Positions 24,786-38,345 of a stretch of DNA of 64,000 nucleotides are shown one piece after another (the first letter of the stretch is position 1; every line of letters starts with the position of its first letter). The notes beneath the pieces were generated by a model. The model saw nothing but the letters and a program-made list of their open reading frames with translations. It was not told the DNA's origin and did not search any database. Position numbers and translations under genes: made by a program. Origin of the DNA: Owenia fusiformis (lineage: Eukaryota > Annelida > Polychaeta > Sabellida > Oweniidae); contig CAIIXF020000005.1 of NCBI GenBank assembly GCA_903813345.2, forward strand, positions 19,473,375-19,537,374, in the 5' to 3' direction.

Positions 24786-26635
24786 ATAATATACTACATG
24801 TACACTTATATGGTACCATACGTAATATATACCAAATGGTACAATATAAGCAAATATATATTCTACATGGAACAATAGGCGCAAATATACAACATGGAAC
24901 CTAGTTTCTACAACTTTAGGATTTAGTACCTTTGTTATTTGAAACTACCAATATTCTATGCATTAAGGTTTATTGAGTCTAGAAGTAATAACATGGGGTA
25001 GTATCCAAAAGACAGTAAAGCCATCATGACATGTGCTACATGCAAAAGATTCCAGGATTTGAGACTGTGGACAGTGTTCAGTGGTTGGTGTTTGGCATCT
25101 GTAATAAATGGCAGGTGGTGACATTTCACATGTTTTGTTTAAACAAGCAATAACATATGAAAAAGATTTTAGTAAAAACAGGGCCTTTAATCTTTTGGAT
25201 GAACTACTCCATCGTCACGAATAGAGATAATATTCTAGCTATATGCACAAGTTTAGATCTGTGATATTGATTAAATACATGATGTATAAACTATAAAGCA
25301 CTTGATATAGGGTCTAGGGAGCTGGGAGGGGGGGGGGGGGCTCAGATACATGAAGGCATAACTTGAAATAATTTCATCTTGAATCTATGGTTCATTCTAG
25401 GAGGAATTGTTGAGCATATACTCAAAGATCTTTTTAAACTGTTAGTCCATGCAGAATTTAATGAAATGAAACCTCGACTCATACATTATTGCATTATTGT
25501 ACTGTATTCTATAGTCAAAATATTAAAGATTTGAGAAATAGTTTCCAATCATCATAGAAAAACAAAATGATGCTAATCAACTTACATTAACTAGTCTAGT
25601 CCTAGTATACATTCCAGCTGATGAAATACTTATAGTGAAATAGTACATACTGTAGTAAATTTTAATCTCTCTTAAAGCATAATCTCAATTATGTAGTATG
25701 TAGTAAGCTCTGTCTGAATTAAGAACAGTCCTTTTCCCTTGTTAGACAATACACATGTCATATTTTGTACTGGATATAATTAAGTAGCCTTGCCCAAGTC
25801 GGTCTCTTTTACTTATTTTGATTTCTGTAATAATTCAAGATCAGATAAGTAAAAAATACTGATTTAGGCAAATAAAGATTTATAAATTTTAGGGGACATT
25901 CCTTGCCAGACCATTTCACTCATTGGTTTTTGTACCCAGGTATTCTGTAAGTGCTGTGTATGGAAGTTTTGCATGCAAAGTTTGGCTATAGTTTGCATTA
26001 TTTTTGTTAAACATATACTTTTTTGAACTGTCTCTAAAACATATGTCTTTATTCCTAGGAAAATTATCTCAATGCTCCACTCGTGTGTTTATTTAAGAGT
26101 GGGTTTCAGCTGTTTGTTCTGTAAAGGGTCACATATACCATATTGGGTATGGTATACAATATAGGATGTCAAGTTGAGCGCATGTGTAAGTGGCTTATTT
26201 ACTTATTGTAAAATGAACCTCTGTAAATGGAACATCTAAGAGGTAGCAAAGGTGTTCCACTTACACAGGTTTTATACTTCGTATACCAGGCTATACAAGT
26301 ACATGTATATGTAGTTACCAGACTGACTCTGGGTTAGACACATATCTTTTGTAAATAAAGGAGGGAATAATAGTTAATGCTCTATCTGGGATAGATAGCA
26401 ATTACTATAGCTAGTTGCAAATGGTTTGGAGGGGTTTGCTGCATATGTATTGACCTGTATATGTATAACAAATTACAGATATCAGGAAGTCTACATTTGA
26501 AATGTTAACATGTGCTTATTATTCAAGATATGAAACAAAATTATATTTGATATTATATTGGTATGTATATATGTGTACAGTACAATAGAAAGAAATGTTA
26601 AGACACAGAAGTGATTTATTAATTTAGGATGCATA

Positions 26636-26823
26636 TAGGTTATTTACTGGGAAGGATTGAATATGGGTTTTATTCCGAGGGACAATATGATATTGACTGA
26701 AGGGTAATATGATATTGACCGAGGGAGCGCAGCGACCGAGTGTCAATATGATATTTCCCAAGGTCAATATCATATTTTCCGAGGAATGAAACCCATATTC
26801 AATCCCGACCAGAAATAACCTAT
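26636..26823. repeat. Long hairpin (foldback)
   Basis: AGGTTATTTACTGGGAAGGA, then TTGAATATGGGTTT, pairs with AAACCCATATTCAA and TCCCGACCAGAAATAACCT. The centre contains GAGGGAGCGCAGCGACCGAG. The stem is about 80 bp per arm and also contains repeated CAATATGATATT words. Confidence 0.7.
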
Positions 26824-26923
26824 TTATTCCATAATACATTCCACTAAAATGTTACATTTTGAAAATGCTTTTATCAATTAGGTAAGGTTAAAAATAACAG
26901 GAAAACCAAAAATAGGTTAGTAC

Positions 26924-27042
26924 GTTCCAATACGATTTTTTCCCGGGGACAATACGATTTTTTCATGTGATACGCTCCAATACGATTTTTTCCCGGGGAC
27001 AATACGATTTTTTCATGTAATACGATTCAATACGATTTTTAT
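26924..27042 (+). repeat. Short direct repeats (CAATACGATTTTT)
   Basis: CAATACGATTTTT occurs five times. Two larger units of TTCCCGGGGACAATACGATT type with TTTTCATGTRATACG follow each other directly. It lies just downstream of the hairpin at 26636-26823 and may belong to the same mobile unit. Confidence 0.7.
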
Positions 27043-29295
27043 TCCTTCATATTTCCCTTGGAAAACAGTAGTATTATGGAATAAAATAAGTTATTGTATA
27101 TCTAATACAGATTGCATTCATTGTTATTTTGCAATTTAGTTGAACGGCTAATATCTATATTACACAATCATGAATCGATACACTAGGCCACAAACCTTCT
27201 CTTGTGTTATTGATGAAACAAAATTGTTATTCAAGAAAATTAATTATTTCCATTATAAAGTTGTTAAGTATTTGAGTAGATATTTGTTTCAGAACTTGTA
27301 CTGCTTAAATGACGATTTTTCAAACTTTGACATTTTCAGGAAAAGGTTTGTGTCCAAGTTTAATACGTATATTAATGAATAAAATATTTTTTGGGGTTAT
27401 TATAGAATGAGGAATTATCTCCCAAAGAGGCAAATCTGGCAGAATAACAAAGCATTAAGGTAGGCCTAATGGGGCCACTTTAGAACCTGTTGCATATGAC
27501 ATTTAATATGCAAAGTATTGATCTCTACCTACCTTAATCTATCTAAAAAGAATAGATTTATTAATGGGTTGAAATTCTCAAATATTGTGATATGGTTGGT
27601 TCACATAGTTGTTATGACATCATAAGTTGATTACCATAATTGATTTGAAATCATATGGAAACTATGCATAGTTAAAAGGGTTACGAAATAAATCTCTATT
27701 TATTTTCGAAAAATGTGTTTTCTTTTTCTTCACGGACTAATTTATTTTTCACACATTATATTATTTTACATTTACCAAGAGCTGTTTGAATTTTTTCACA
27801 AGAAGGATGTCAGATTATCAGTACATAATTTTATTGAAAAGGCTTTCCTCAATCCATACTATGTTCATCTGGTTTGTGATTAGACCCAAATAATGACAGT
27901 AATAATATTAATAAAACTGGACAATGTTAATTTCATTATGGTTTTAACTGACATAAAGAAATTTAAAAATGACTTTCTGGACTTTTTCTTGAATTTAGTT
28001 TAAGTAAGTCAACATTCTTCTCTAATGATATTTTCTTTTCCACTAATTAAATGGAATAACTCAATTCTTCATCTGTTGATATACTCGTATCTATGCCTTG
28101 TAAAACACTTGAGATATTCATGGCATAAACTAGATATTGATTGAATCAACTTCATGTTTTAAAGTGATATTTTGGCTGTCTTTTTTTGTGATGACCTATG
28201 CAATAAGTTATAGTTTCAGAAAATAACATTCTGACATTTTTATTGTTGGAATTATTGAGTTGCATCCCTGGGAGTCAATCCTTGGGATAGATGAAGAGGA
28301 GGGAAAACCCCAGAGCTTTAGAGATGACAGACATAATTATGTCTCTTGCTTACCACCTTCATTTGTTTGAATTTTCACCACCTAGTTTCCAAATACTACA
28401 CCTGTATGTAATGTTTTAATTTATATAGGCTTATTCCGTACACCTTTCTTTATCTTGATGTGAATAAGAAGCTATTATATTGGCTACATGCCAGAAATGA
28501 ACATTATATTATTCGAAGCGTATTTCAAAGATTTTGTAGCCACCATTGATGACCTCATTTGTTTGGCGATTTTTAAACCAATCAGAGATGTATGTCATCT
28601 CAATACAAGTTTACATGATAAGACGCGTATGTCATCTTTGAATTCTGGGGTTATTTCCCCTCTGGGATAGATCTAGGATGAAGAAAACATCTTAGGTTAC
28701 TCGAGTCTCTAGCCAATACAGCCTTAGAAGAAGTTAAATCCTAGGATAGATGGAACTCCATAGGTTCCAACAACCACATTGAACACATCTCATAGTGCTG
28801 AGGATTATGTCTGAATAAAAGACGTGGTAGTAGATGATACAACGTTATTGCCAGTGTCCCATTTTTTTTGAAGTATTTCGTCCAGTGTATATTTGAAGCA
28901 TTGTGGGTAATATTAAATATGGCGGAAAATTTGAGATAAAATTTAGGTGAGAATTTGACAGTTTTCTACCTTTGATTAAGTGTTTTCGAGTTTATTATAC
29001 TGAAGAGTGTTTGTATGATGTGTTGTGCATAGTATCTACTGTACGTTTCTGTGCTCTATTGCTTACTAATTCCAACGATCTAGATTTTTTAATTTTATTT
29101 TTTCAAAATCAAAATGAAAACGAAATTTTTCTCAATTGTTGACACTCTCTGGTAACCTTGTGATGACTAACAGGAGACGTGTAACTCTTCTCCAAAAAAA
29201 AATACATAGAAATTAGAACAACAAAGAGTGATAGGTCTGTAAATAAGATATTTCCTCGAAGTAACTGAAATCATGGGGTTTTTTGTTAGAAGGGT

Positions 29296-30042
29296 ATGCA
29301 ACTCGAGACCCTATCTGTTGCAAGACTTATGCCTGGCACAACCGTCACCATGTTATTAAGTGTTTATAAGTTTCACAGGGATCCTGCCATGACCGTGATA
29401 GTGTTATCGTGATAGCCTTGTATAACCGTGACAATGCTATATTATATTGCATGGCCTGTCATGACTGTGGTAATGTTAAAGCCTGATATGACCGTGACAA
29501 TGCTATACTATATTGCAAGGCCTGACACGACCGTGGTAGTGTTAAAGCTTGATATGGGGGTGACAATGGTTGCAAGGCCTGTCTGAGTGTCATGACCCAC
29601 GTCTGATATGACTGACCTTAAATATGTAAATCTAGACTACTACTACATGTACTACTTTAACTCATAATTCATTTCCACAAACTAAAATTCTACGATCTCA
29701 TTCAAGAACGTGAGCATTATCACATTATCATTATCAGGCTTTAACATTACCACGGTCATTACAGGCATTGCCACAGTCATATAAGGCTTTAACAAAACAC
29801 GGTCATGACAGGCCTTGCAATATAATATAGCATTGTCACGGTCATATCAGGCGTTAACATTACCACGGTCATGACAGGCCTTGCAATATAACATAGGATT
29901 GTCACGGTTATACCAGGCTTTCACGATAACAATACCACGGTCATGGCAGGATCTTTGCGAAACTTAAAAACAATTGATTACATGGTGACGGTTGTGCCAG
30001 GCATAAGCCTTGCAATAGATAGCATGTGTGCAACTCTGTGTA
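29296..30042. repeat. Compound inverted repeat with internal tandem units
   Basis: The arms (about 29296-29590 and 29735-30042) are inverse copies over about 300 bp, sharing GCTTATGCCTGGCACAACCG in its inverse form and TCACCATGT, ATCCTGCCATGACCGTG and others. Each arm is itself made of three or four diverged units of about 65 bp containing GCCTGTCATGACCGTGGTAA and TGTTAAAGCCTGATAT. There is no open frame. Confidence 0.85.
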
Positions 30043-30990
30043 ATAAACATGAGACCTAAAAATGAGCAATGCCATGCTTCCCTTTTATAGTAATATTTCA
30101 AAAAGTATTAGATAAATGTATATGTTTTGTTGCTAACCCTTCTAGTTGAAAGCCCATGGTGAAATGTCTTTGGAATAACAAAGACCTCATGCGGGTGTTA
30201 CTAAATACCACCTAGGTGTATCCTTGGGCACCTGGCTTTATGATTCCATTTTAAACCACATACATATTTTAAATATAGTATTATTTCCTTTGTCATATTA
30301 ACTTGACATATGATAGACTTGAAATAATAATTTGTAGTCGAGAATATTGCAAAGATTTGAAAATGAGATGTAAAAAGTTTTATTGTCAGAAAAATGGCCA
30401 CCTGGAATTTTGCTTATATACGTATGGTCACTTCTTTGTAGAAATAAAATAAAGTGTGCATTTATATTTGAAATATATATACTTACATGTATATATATGT
30501 ATTGTTTTTTTACTTTAGTTACTAAAATAGTGAATTTGTAGTATTTTATAGTGAGCAAGTAATGAAATATTATCCTAACAAATGACATCGACATCGATCA
30601 AATTTTTAAGACAATTAAAAAGATCATAAACAAACATAAATATTTAACAAGTTCCATGAAAATACATTGTAATACATCCAGCTGTGGAACGGTGAATGAG
30701 ACCATCAATCTAACCAAGGTTTAGATTTTAGATGCATGAAAAACAATATATTATTAAAACTGATTTAAATTATAATTAAAATTATGATTCAAATAATTTT
30801 GCCTGTTCTTTTCATTTAAAATTCATAAAACAATTTGAAATGGTGATGTCAATTGCCCTAATTGCCAGAAAAATGGAAACAGAGCAGCCAGCAATTACCT
30901 CAATGGCCCATGAACTGCATTGTTGACAACATGGTTAATTCTCATTTGCTTAAATTTCAGTGACTGGATTTCATCAAGCAATCCACCATC

Positions 30991-33900
30991 ATGTTTAAAA
31001 TACAAGATGATGATGACAGTTTTGACTTGGAGGATGAGGTTAGTAATTCAAATCAGCTGCAAATGTTATAGGACACTTGGTATTATCAAAATGTTGTTAG
31101 TAAAGTTGCACAAAGATTCACATTTTAATATGTGTCTTGAGTTAAGTACATTTGAATAATATGTTTTCCAAGTTAATGCACCTAGGTGTTTTTGTTTGGG
31201 GTTGAATATTAAAAAGCTAAAAAGTGGGTATTGTAATGAAAAATGTAATATACATTGATTATTTTCAGGACTTCCTGGCTGCAGCTTTAGAAGTAGAGGC
31301 CTCTCAACCAAAGGTCACAAAGAAACGCTCATCGTTTGAAATTGGCTCTGTAGAAAAATCATCTCATCACCCAGTTAATCATAGGAAATCACCAGAAGTG
31401 TCATCAGTTGATCTGTCATCTAGAAATGTTAAAACCAAACACTTGTTAATATCACCAAGCAAGAAATTCAAATTTAAGTCTACAAAAGACAATTTTCATA
31501 ATGAGCTTCGTGATTATCCTGGGAAGTTCACAACATCTAGTGATAGCCAAGAAAGTATTGTCAAATCCTCTCAACTTAGTGAGGAATTTCCAATGGATCA
31601 ACCCACGAGGGTTCAAATCTCAGCACAAAAGGTTGCATCATTTCTCAAAGATGATTCTCCTAGTAATAGAAATATCAGCAAAAATCAACAAGAATCTGAG
31701 TCTAGTCCTACCGTGTCACCTATATCAAATAAGATCCAGAATTATCCTTCTGTGATTGACTTTAACTCAGATACATCTAATCAAAACTCTATGGAGTCAA
31801 TTTCACCAGAACTTCCAGTCAGTTCGATACCATCCTCAAACAGCCCAGACTTTGAGCTAGATATAGATGTCGCAGCAGTTTGTCATAAGTCCGGAAAACA
31901 GCAAAGCAATATATTAGATGCAATAAAACCAACAGATGTTTTGACATCAAGTGCGATTTTTAAAATCAGTCAGGATAGCTATGATTCTGATTTAGATTTA
32001 AGTTTTGGTGAATCTCCTTTAGGAAAGAACACTCTTAATGGAGCATCAAGATTAAGTTCAATTCCGGTACAAAAAGCATTGTCTAGGGAAATATTTAAGG
32101 CACCTCAGATTGAGACCAATAGCAATGAAGGTAGAGAAAATCAGTTTACACCAACAACTCTCCAACATAATTTTAGTTCGAATGCAAAAAACATTATGAG
32201 GTCCGCCAATAGAATACCATTGGCAATCAACACTGAACAAAGACCAGCTCAAGTCACACCTCAAAGAGAACTCTCGACTCAAAGACAAACAGAGCCTGCC
32301 ACAAGTATTCAACCATCATTTGATATACATTCAACTGCTGATGTAAATAAATCCAGTTTCTCTGCAGTAAACAATACAAATTCTCCTGCAAATAATAAAG
32401 TGACAAACAAGGAACAGCATAAAAAGACCTATTGTTTCAAAAATTCAACAAGAACTCCAATTAAAGCATCTCAACCATCAATGCCAGCAAGGTCTAACAT
32501 CTCTACAAACTCTCCCAGTGTGTTGGGTCAGGCACCCCAGAGAGTAAGGGTACCTGTGACCACTAGTCCAGCAAGACAGCCAGCACAACGTGTTGTTACT
32601 CCCATCTCAACTAAACATGGGCCCCGCAGAATAAAAAGGAAATTTCCAGGTCCAGCAGGGATTCTTCCAAAATTGGTAAGGCAACAGCTGACGAAATAAT
32701 ATGCAAAATTAACTTATCACTATCAGTGTTTATCGTAAATATCAAACTCTATTTTTGTGCAGATAGCCAGATATCCATTTTATCATATTTAAATATTATT
32801 GGAAGTCTTGCTCTACATAAAAGTCATAAAAGCAATAATATGTTATATGTATAGTTGCTCATTTTTCTTCTATGATTTACAGGAAGCACAGAAAACATGT
32901 ACTGTAAAACGGGTATTGTTAGCGAGGGGTAATTGTTAGTGATTGTTAGCGATCGCTATAGTTTCGCTAAAAATTCAATTCGCTAAAATAAACCGGGGGT
33001 TAAAATAAACCGGGCGCTAAAATTTGCAAATTCCCGGGAAACTACATGAATACTAGTATTTAAGGAGCTTTTCGTTCAGTGCTCGACTTCCGGTTTGTAA
33101 AAAAATCAACGATTTTAAATGCTACCGTGATTTTGTGGTTAGTCAGATGAGATTACAGTAGTTTGGACCAATACCATGTGCGTTAGAAGTCTTACATTTT
33201 GATAATTCCTCTGTCATGTCCGTTATTCATTCTTCTGCCATAAATGATAAAATTTCCAATGCATTTCGCTAATTTGATTTTTTAAAGATTAAAAAAAAAA
33301 CTAAAATTGAAAAATCGCTAAAATTTCCCGGTGTCAAAATTACCCGTTTTACAGTATGTTCGAACAATCTGAACACCTCTCAACATCAGTGTTCTTTCCA
33401 TACCATTTTTTAATCATTCATTTCGAAAAACCCTTCAAAGGTGAATACCTATCTATTTGAACATTTGCATGGTCTAAGTGATGTTCAGGTTAAACATGTC
33501 TTACTGTATATATCTGACCTGAACCACTGACTCATTAACTTGTTTTATTTTTACAGGCAGAAAATACTGGGTTTGATTCTGTTGTGATTCCCAGTGAGGA
33601 TAGAGTTTCACCAGATAAGGTAACAGTATCATCTGAATCAGAAGATGTTCAGAGTTCACATTTTTGTTTCATACTACTTAACTAACTTAAGTAACTTCGA
33701 TTGGCATTTTCAATATGAAGCTGTGCTCTAAATCTAAAATATCTTGTATAAAATTGTAAAATTTGCCGTAAATTTTAAATTATATATAAATTTAAGTACC
33801 ACTGTAATGTAGAATATCTTTGTTTTGTTGAATGCATTTTATTGTAAAATACTTCTCTACTGTACAGACAGTAGAATGCCCCAGTTTTGTTCAGTATGTA

Positions 33901-36900
33901 ACATGTACAGTGCATTTAGAGGTTATGTCACTATGACGTGAAATATGCCTGAGTTCTGCCAATATAGGCCGACTTTTGGAGGCTCTATATTTAGCAAGAA
34001 CAAAGGCATATTTCACATCATAGTGACACAATTGATGTATTACTTACCTTTATTCCCATGGTTACTTTGTATCAATGACATCACATATCTGTGTGCAAGT
34101 AGAATTTGATCAAAATGAAACATAACGTCATGATAGTGTCATGGTTATTAAAGTAATCTAATATCAAAACAAGGTTAGCGGGCTATATCGGGGTAATCAG
34201 GTATTATCAGACATAGGTGGATATAGCCCACTAACTTTCCCATTGACATCCAAACAAATGTCCTTATATTGTAGATTGCACCTGTGTTTTAGAATGCCAC
34301 TGTATTGTTGAATCTATTTTTTTTCATAGGATGATCCAATATTGTAAAATGGATCTGTATTGAAGAATACCCATGTAATGTTGCCTGTGTTGTATTCTGA
34401 TTCTGCATTGTTGAACATGTTGCATTGAAAATCATGTTGTATTGTAGAATACCCCAGTGTTAAGCCAGCTGAGCCAGTCCAGTGAGGATCATTTTGGACA
34501 TGGAGCCTGGACTGCAATGACAGCAGAACTGGGCCATGACTCTGAAACAATTCTAACCAATCACAACATTGCAACAGTGCTCAGGAAGGTAAGGGACTGG
34601 GGTAAAATATCAAGTATTTATTTCAAATTGTGAACATAGGATTTAACCCCTTTCCCCTATTATGGAGGTTATTGACATGCAATGCTGTGTATGCTGTCTT
34701 TGATGTGTGAAAGTCAGCTACTCTTGTAGCTTAGTAATAGAATTCTTGCCATAAGAAAGTAAAGGATCCTGGATTAATCTCAACTGAATTTTTCATCAGC
34801 CCTAAGCATAGGATTGCTATACTGAGATTTCAATATCTGTTGACATTTATATGTCATGTCAACCATGTTAATTCCTATGTTTTTAAAATTCATTGAATGT
34901 GGGCATTACACCATCTCAACCCTTTTTAATGAAAGATAACCTTGTGTTTAGCATATATTTTCCAATTGACTGGTGAAGAACGGTAGTTTTTACGGTAGAT
35001 ATTAGAAAAAACTGGAGTTTTTAAAATGGCCCTTTGTTGTAAAATGCCCATGTGTATTTTATAATGCCCATATATTGTTGAGTTCAAATAAGGACTAGAG
35101 ACTTGACATAGAGATGTCCTATTCACTTTTCATAAGGCAATTGATGATACTTTCTATTTTCTAAAATGCTATTGTAGGTGTTCATTTATTCAAATAGTAT
35201 CATCAAAAAACAAGGTCTTAACCACTTCTAATAAATTATGTTATGTACATAAAAGAAATCTGCTCATTTTAAAATGAAACTTCCCAATTTCAGCCAAACA
35301 ATGTGCTTTGTCATTCTTTATTTATGTTGCACTTGTCATGGTATTCGTTGTTCTTAAAATTGATTAAAATATTAATGAATACTGATGAAATACTAGATAT
35401 AACACCAGAGGTTTATCTGAATGCAAACAAAGTCTAAGGAGCCAATTTCATGAATTATGGAAAAATAAAATCTCTAATGATACACAAAAACGAAAGTGCA
35501 ATAACAAATTAAGAACTTATAACACATTCAAAAGTAACTTTGCCTATGAAAATTATTTAGATGTTATAAAAGTTTTGACCTGCGTAGAGAGTTTACTAAA
35601 CTTAGAATAAGTGCACATAATCTCCAAATTGAACTCGGTCGCTACACAAGACCAAAACCGACACCTCTGGAAGAGAAAAAATGCGAAACATGCAATATTA
35701 TAGAAAATGAAGAACACTTAATCTCCTTCACTGTACGAAATATAATAAACAAAGAAGTATAATGTTGTCTAAAATGAAAATGTCAGTACAAGAAAATCTA
35801 TTTATTTATTTGATGTCTGGTAAAGATCAAAACTGTATAAATGTAGCAAAATATATATTTACATCCATTACCAATAGTTATATATCTAGTGCACCAACGC
35901 ATCATCATCCTTAATAGTAATACTGATAGTTAAGTAGTTTTTTACATGTAAATGTCTTCTTTTTCCTTTATAATTGTTATAATTTTTTGTTTGTAGTACA
36001 TGTACTTGACCCCAAGGGGTGTGAATGTACTTGAAGAATAAATATAATGTGTGCTATATGATTGTAGGATGGTAAAAAATTCCACACATTTTAAAATGAA
36101 ACATATTAATTTGAGTCAGGAATTATGGTAATAATATTTCAATTATTTCATATTTGTATGGATGCTAAATGATTGTAGGCTAGCAAGAAGCTTCTACCCA
36201 GGGGAAAGGTGCCATTACTGTGTGCTCTCATCGACAATGTGGAGATTTTACCAAATGATGCCAGTGTCATTTTAAAAGATCCAACAGGTCAGAACATAGT
36301 AAATGACTTAATGGTACTTTGAAATAAATTTAAACATACAACAACTATAACTTAATTGGAAACATATAGTTCAATAAATAAAATAAATGAATTAATGATG
36401 TAAACAATGAACTTTAGAAATTCTAAACATTGTTTACATTTAAAAACATGTAGATATTAAGAAGCTTTGCTCTGTTCTTTATGCAGGTAAAATCAAGGGA
36501 ACTATCCACAGAGATGTTATAAGGGACTACCAGCCTCAATTACAAGCTGGCACAGTGCTCATCTTGAGACAGGTATGTGGTAGGCCCTTTCTATAGATGA
36601 AGTAAATTTGGTTTGGCAAGGCAAACTTAATATGATTGTTAAAACATTATTTTTCAGTGAAACTTTGGTATGGCAGTTGCCTTTGTCTGTCTCATGTTTA
36701 GCTATACCGCAAAAGTTTATTTTGTATCTAAATATGCATTTTTTATTTATTTCATAGCAATGTTCGGGGAAGGATAAATAGATGAAATATACTTAATGCT
36801 CCTGCTCCATCACCTTTTCTGAATAACATGATAAGGCCGAGGAAATCAACTGCTTTTTGGCTCACATGATGAGCCTATAGAATTGCTTACTTGTCCCTCT

Positions 36901-38345
36901 GTCTATCCATCAATGATTTACTGACAAATGAAAGTGATCATTCATTTGAACTAATGCTCATATATCTGCATCACTTATAGTGTTTCTAAATTCAATAAGG
37001 GATCACCATGTGTTCCCAATAAATTGTGCCATTTAAATGTATTGAATCTTTGACTGTTCCAGTTGAATCAAAGGGCAGAACTCTTGTGTTATATATTCTA
37101 ACCCTGTTTTGCAGGCTGGTGTCTTCAGTCCATCTGGAAAAGCCCATTATCTCAATATAACCCCCAACAACCTGGTACGCATGTATTCTAAACTCTCAGA
37201 TGGGGAAATAAATTGTGCAAGTATAAGTGAATTGAACATTGCAGACTTGGAGAAAATGTCTGAGAATGTTCCAGAGAGCCCTATGCCTATACATTCCCCA
37301 ATGATTGGGACAGGTGGACTAAGCTTACAAAATTCCCCACAATTAGGAGGTACAGTCGGTACACATTCGCACAGCACCCCCTTATTTAATACAACGCCAT
37401 ATCAGATCCCAATTCCTCGTTTACAAAATACCCCACAGCGTGCAATAAAACCCCTTGGATATACTTCAAAACAGAACAGTTCTCAAGCAATGAGGCCTCC
37501 AGTATGTATTACACCAGCTAGACATACTGTCCAAAATAGAAGCATGGAATGTGGTTCCACAACCCCTTTACAGGGTAACATTGTACAACGTTCTCAAAGG
37601 ATTAATGGAGCTACCCCAAATATTCAACAAGTTTCATATACACCAAGTACAAACACTGCAACTGCAAGGAGGGTTAACCCAACAATGCTTACACCATCCA
37701 CCAGCAATATCACAACCCCCAAGCAACGATTCAATTTTAAGCCAGTTGTGGTCCCCTCTCCATTACGCTTCAATAACCCAGGACAGTCTGCGAACGATCC
37801 AGGCAGCATCAGAGCCCCTCTGTTTGAGATGAAGGAAAACACACCAGTTGCCATGGTGACAGACACAAGACAAGCTGATGTCTGGGATGACAGTAAGTAC
37901 ACATGATATTAAACTGAATTTGATTATTGTAATGTAAAGTATAAATTATCTACTGTCAGTTATCTTACCACCAAGATTGTTTATCATCACTGCCATGTAG
38001 GTGTGAAATTCTGACAAAGCCCAATTTTCATGATTTCTATTGCAAAAAGATTTTCAACTCAGCTCTTGTTTCAATGATTGATAATAAGGGAAATATTTTA
38101 ATCAATATATTCTGCAGTCATCAATTTTCCAATTCTTTGCAGAAATCCAAGACAATATTTATACACAGGTAGATAGTAAATATTGGAATATAATTTCATT
38201 ATTTTTAAATGAGTTTAATATATTGTATTTGGAGTGGGTTGAATTTGTGTTGATTGCTTTCAAGCTATGTATTTTATAATATGATTGTGTTTTTACAGGT
38301 AACATAGATGACGCTGTATTGGCCAGTTTAGAAGAGGAATTTTAG
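30991..38345 (+). CDS. HROB: Homologous recombination OB-fold protein (MCM8-MCM9 loader)
   Basis: Eight exons join in frame: 30991-31038, 31269-32675, 33557-33619, 34448-34588, 36179-36287, 36487-36572, 37115-37892 and 38299-38345. The product has 892 residues; human HROB (C17orf53/MCM8IP) has about 647. The N-terminus is acidic (DDDDSFDLEDEDFLAAALEV). Exon 2 is long, Ser/Pro-rich and probably disordered; it ends in the conserved block KRKFPGPAGILPKL (about residues 472-485). The OB fold spans exons 5-7: KVPLLCALIDNV, DASVILKDPTGKIKGTIHRD and GVFSPSGKAHYLNITPNNLV. A second disordered stretch fills exon 7, and the C-terminus is acidic (NIDDAVLASLEEEF). HROB is a nuclear factor that recruits and stimulates the MCM8-MCM9 helicase in homologous recombination and crosslink repair. 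I infer that the PGPAG block is the MCM8 contact. Reading past the exon 2 or 7 donors gives short false C-termini (VRQQLTK, KYT). Confidence 0.92.
32900..33356. mobile_element. MITE with TACTGTAAAACGGGTA ends
   Basis: The left end TACTGTAAAACGGGTA and the inverse right end TACCCGTTTTACAGTA correspond closely. Inside are repeated TTCGCTAAAA and TAAAATAAACCGGG words, and a long inverse relation of AATCGCTAAAATTTCCCGG with the left half. It is 457 bp, non-coding, and lies in HROB intron 2. Confidence 0.75.
33916..34240 (+). repeat. Two-hairpin repeat, copy 1 (HROB intron 3)
   Basis: The left half folds as TATGTCACTATGACGTGAAA...TTTCACATCATAGTGACA and the right half as TTAGCGGGCTATATC...GATATAGCCCACTAA. 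The middle, GTATCAATGACATCACA, is unique. An inverse copy of the whole unit lies at 39508-39828. Confidence 0.75.
35425..36045 (+). pseudogene. LINE C-terminal fragment (frameshifted) in HROB intron 4
   Basis: Conceptual pieces in shifting frames read SLRSQFHELWKNKISND, FTKLRISAHNLQIELGRY and CETCNIIENEEHL. This matches the pattern of the LINE tail at 1338-2014 (LANHNLRIETGR, CxxC...H). Frameshifts and stops break it. A 3' UTR-like stretch ends near GAAGAATAAATA at about 36049. Confidence 0.7.

Larger units (their letters stand above)
24298..30990. other. Intergenic region between SLC35C1 and HROB
   Basis: The first part is presumably SLC35C1 3' UTR and begins with degenerate AGGTGCATAT repeats. 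Hairpins follow at 24538-24785 and 26636-26823, direct repeats at 26924-27042, a G13 tract near 25328, and the large inverted repeat at 29296-30042. A stretch near 26206-26275 resembles the AAACCTG MITE family. The HROB 5' UTR probably starts inside the last part: a TTTCAG acceptor at 30960 precedes the coding exon. No other exon was recognised. Confidence 0.55.

Noticed and set aside
32676-32699. HROB ending at VRQQLTK after exon 2
   Set aside because: This is read-through of a GTAAGG donor. The conserved OB-fold exons follow in frame.
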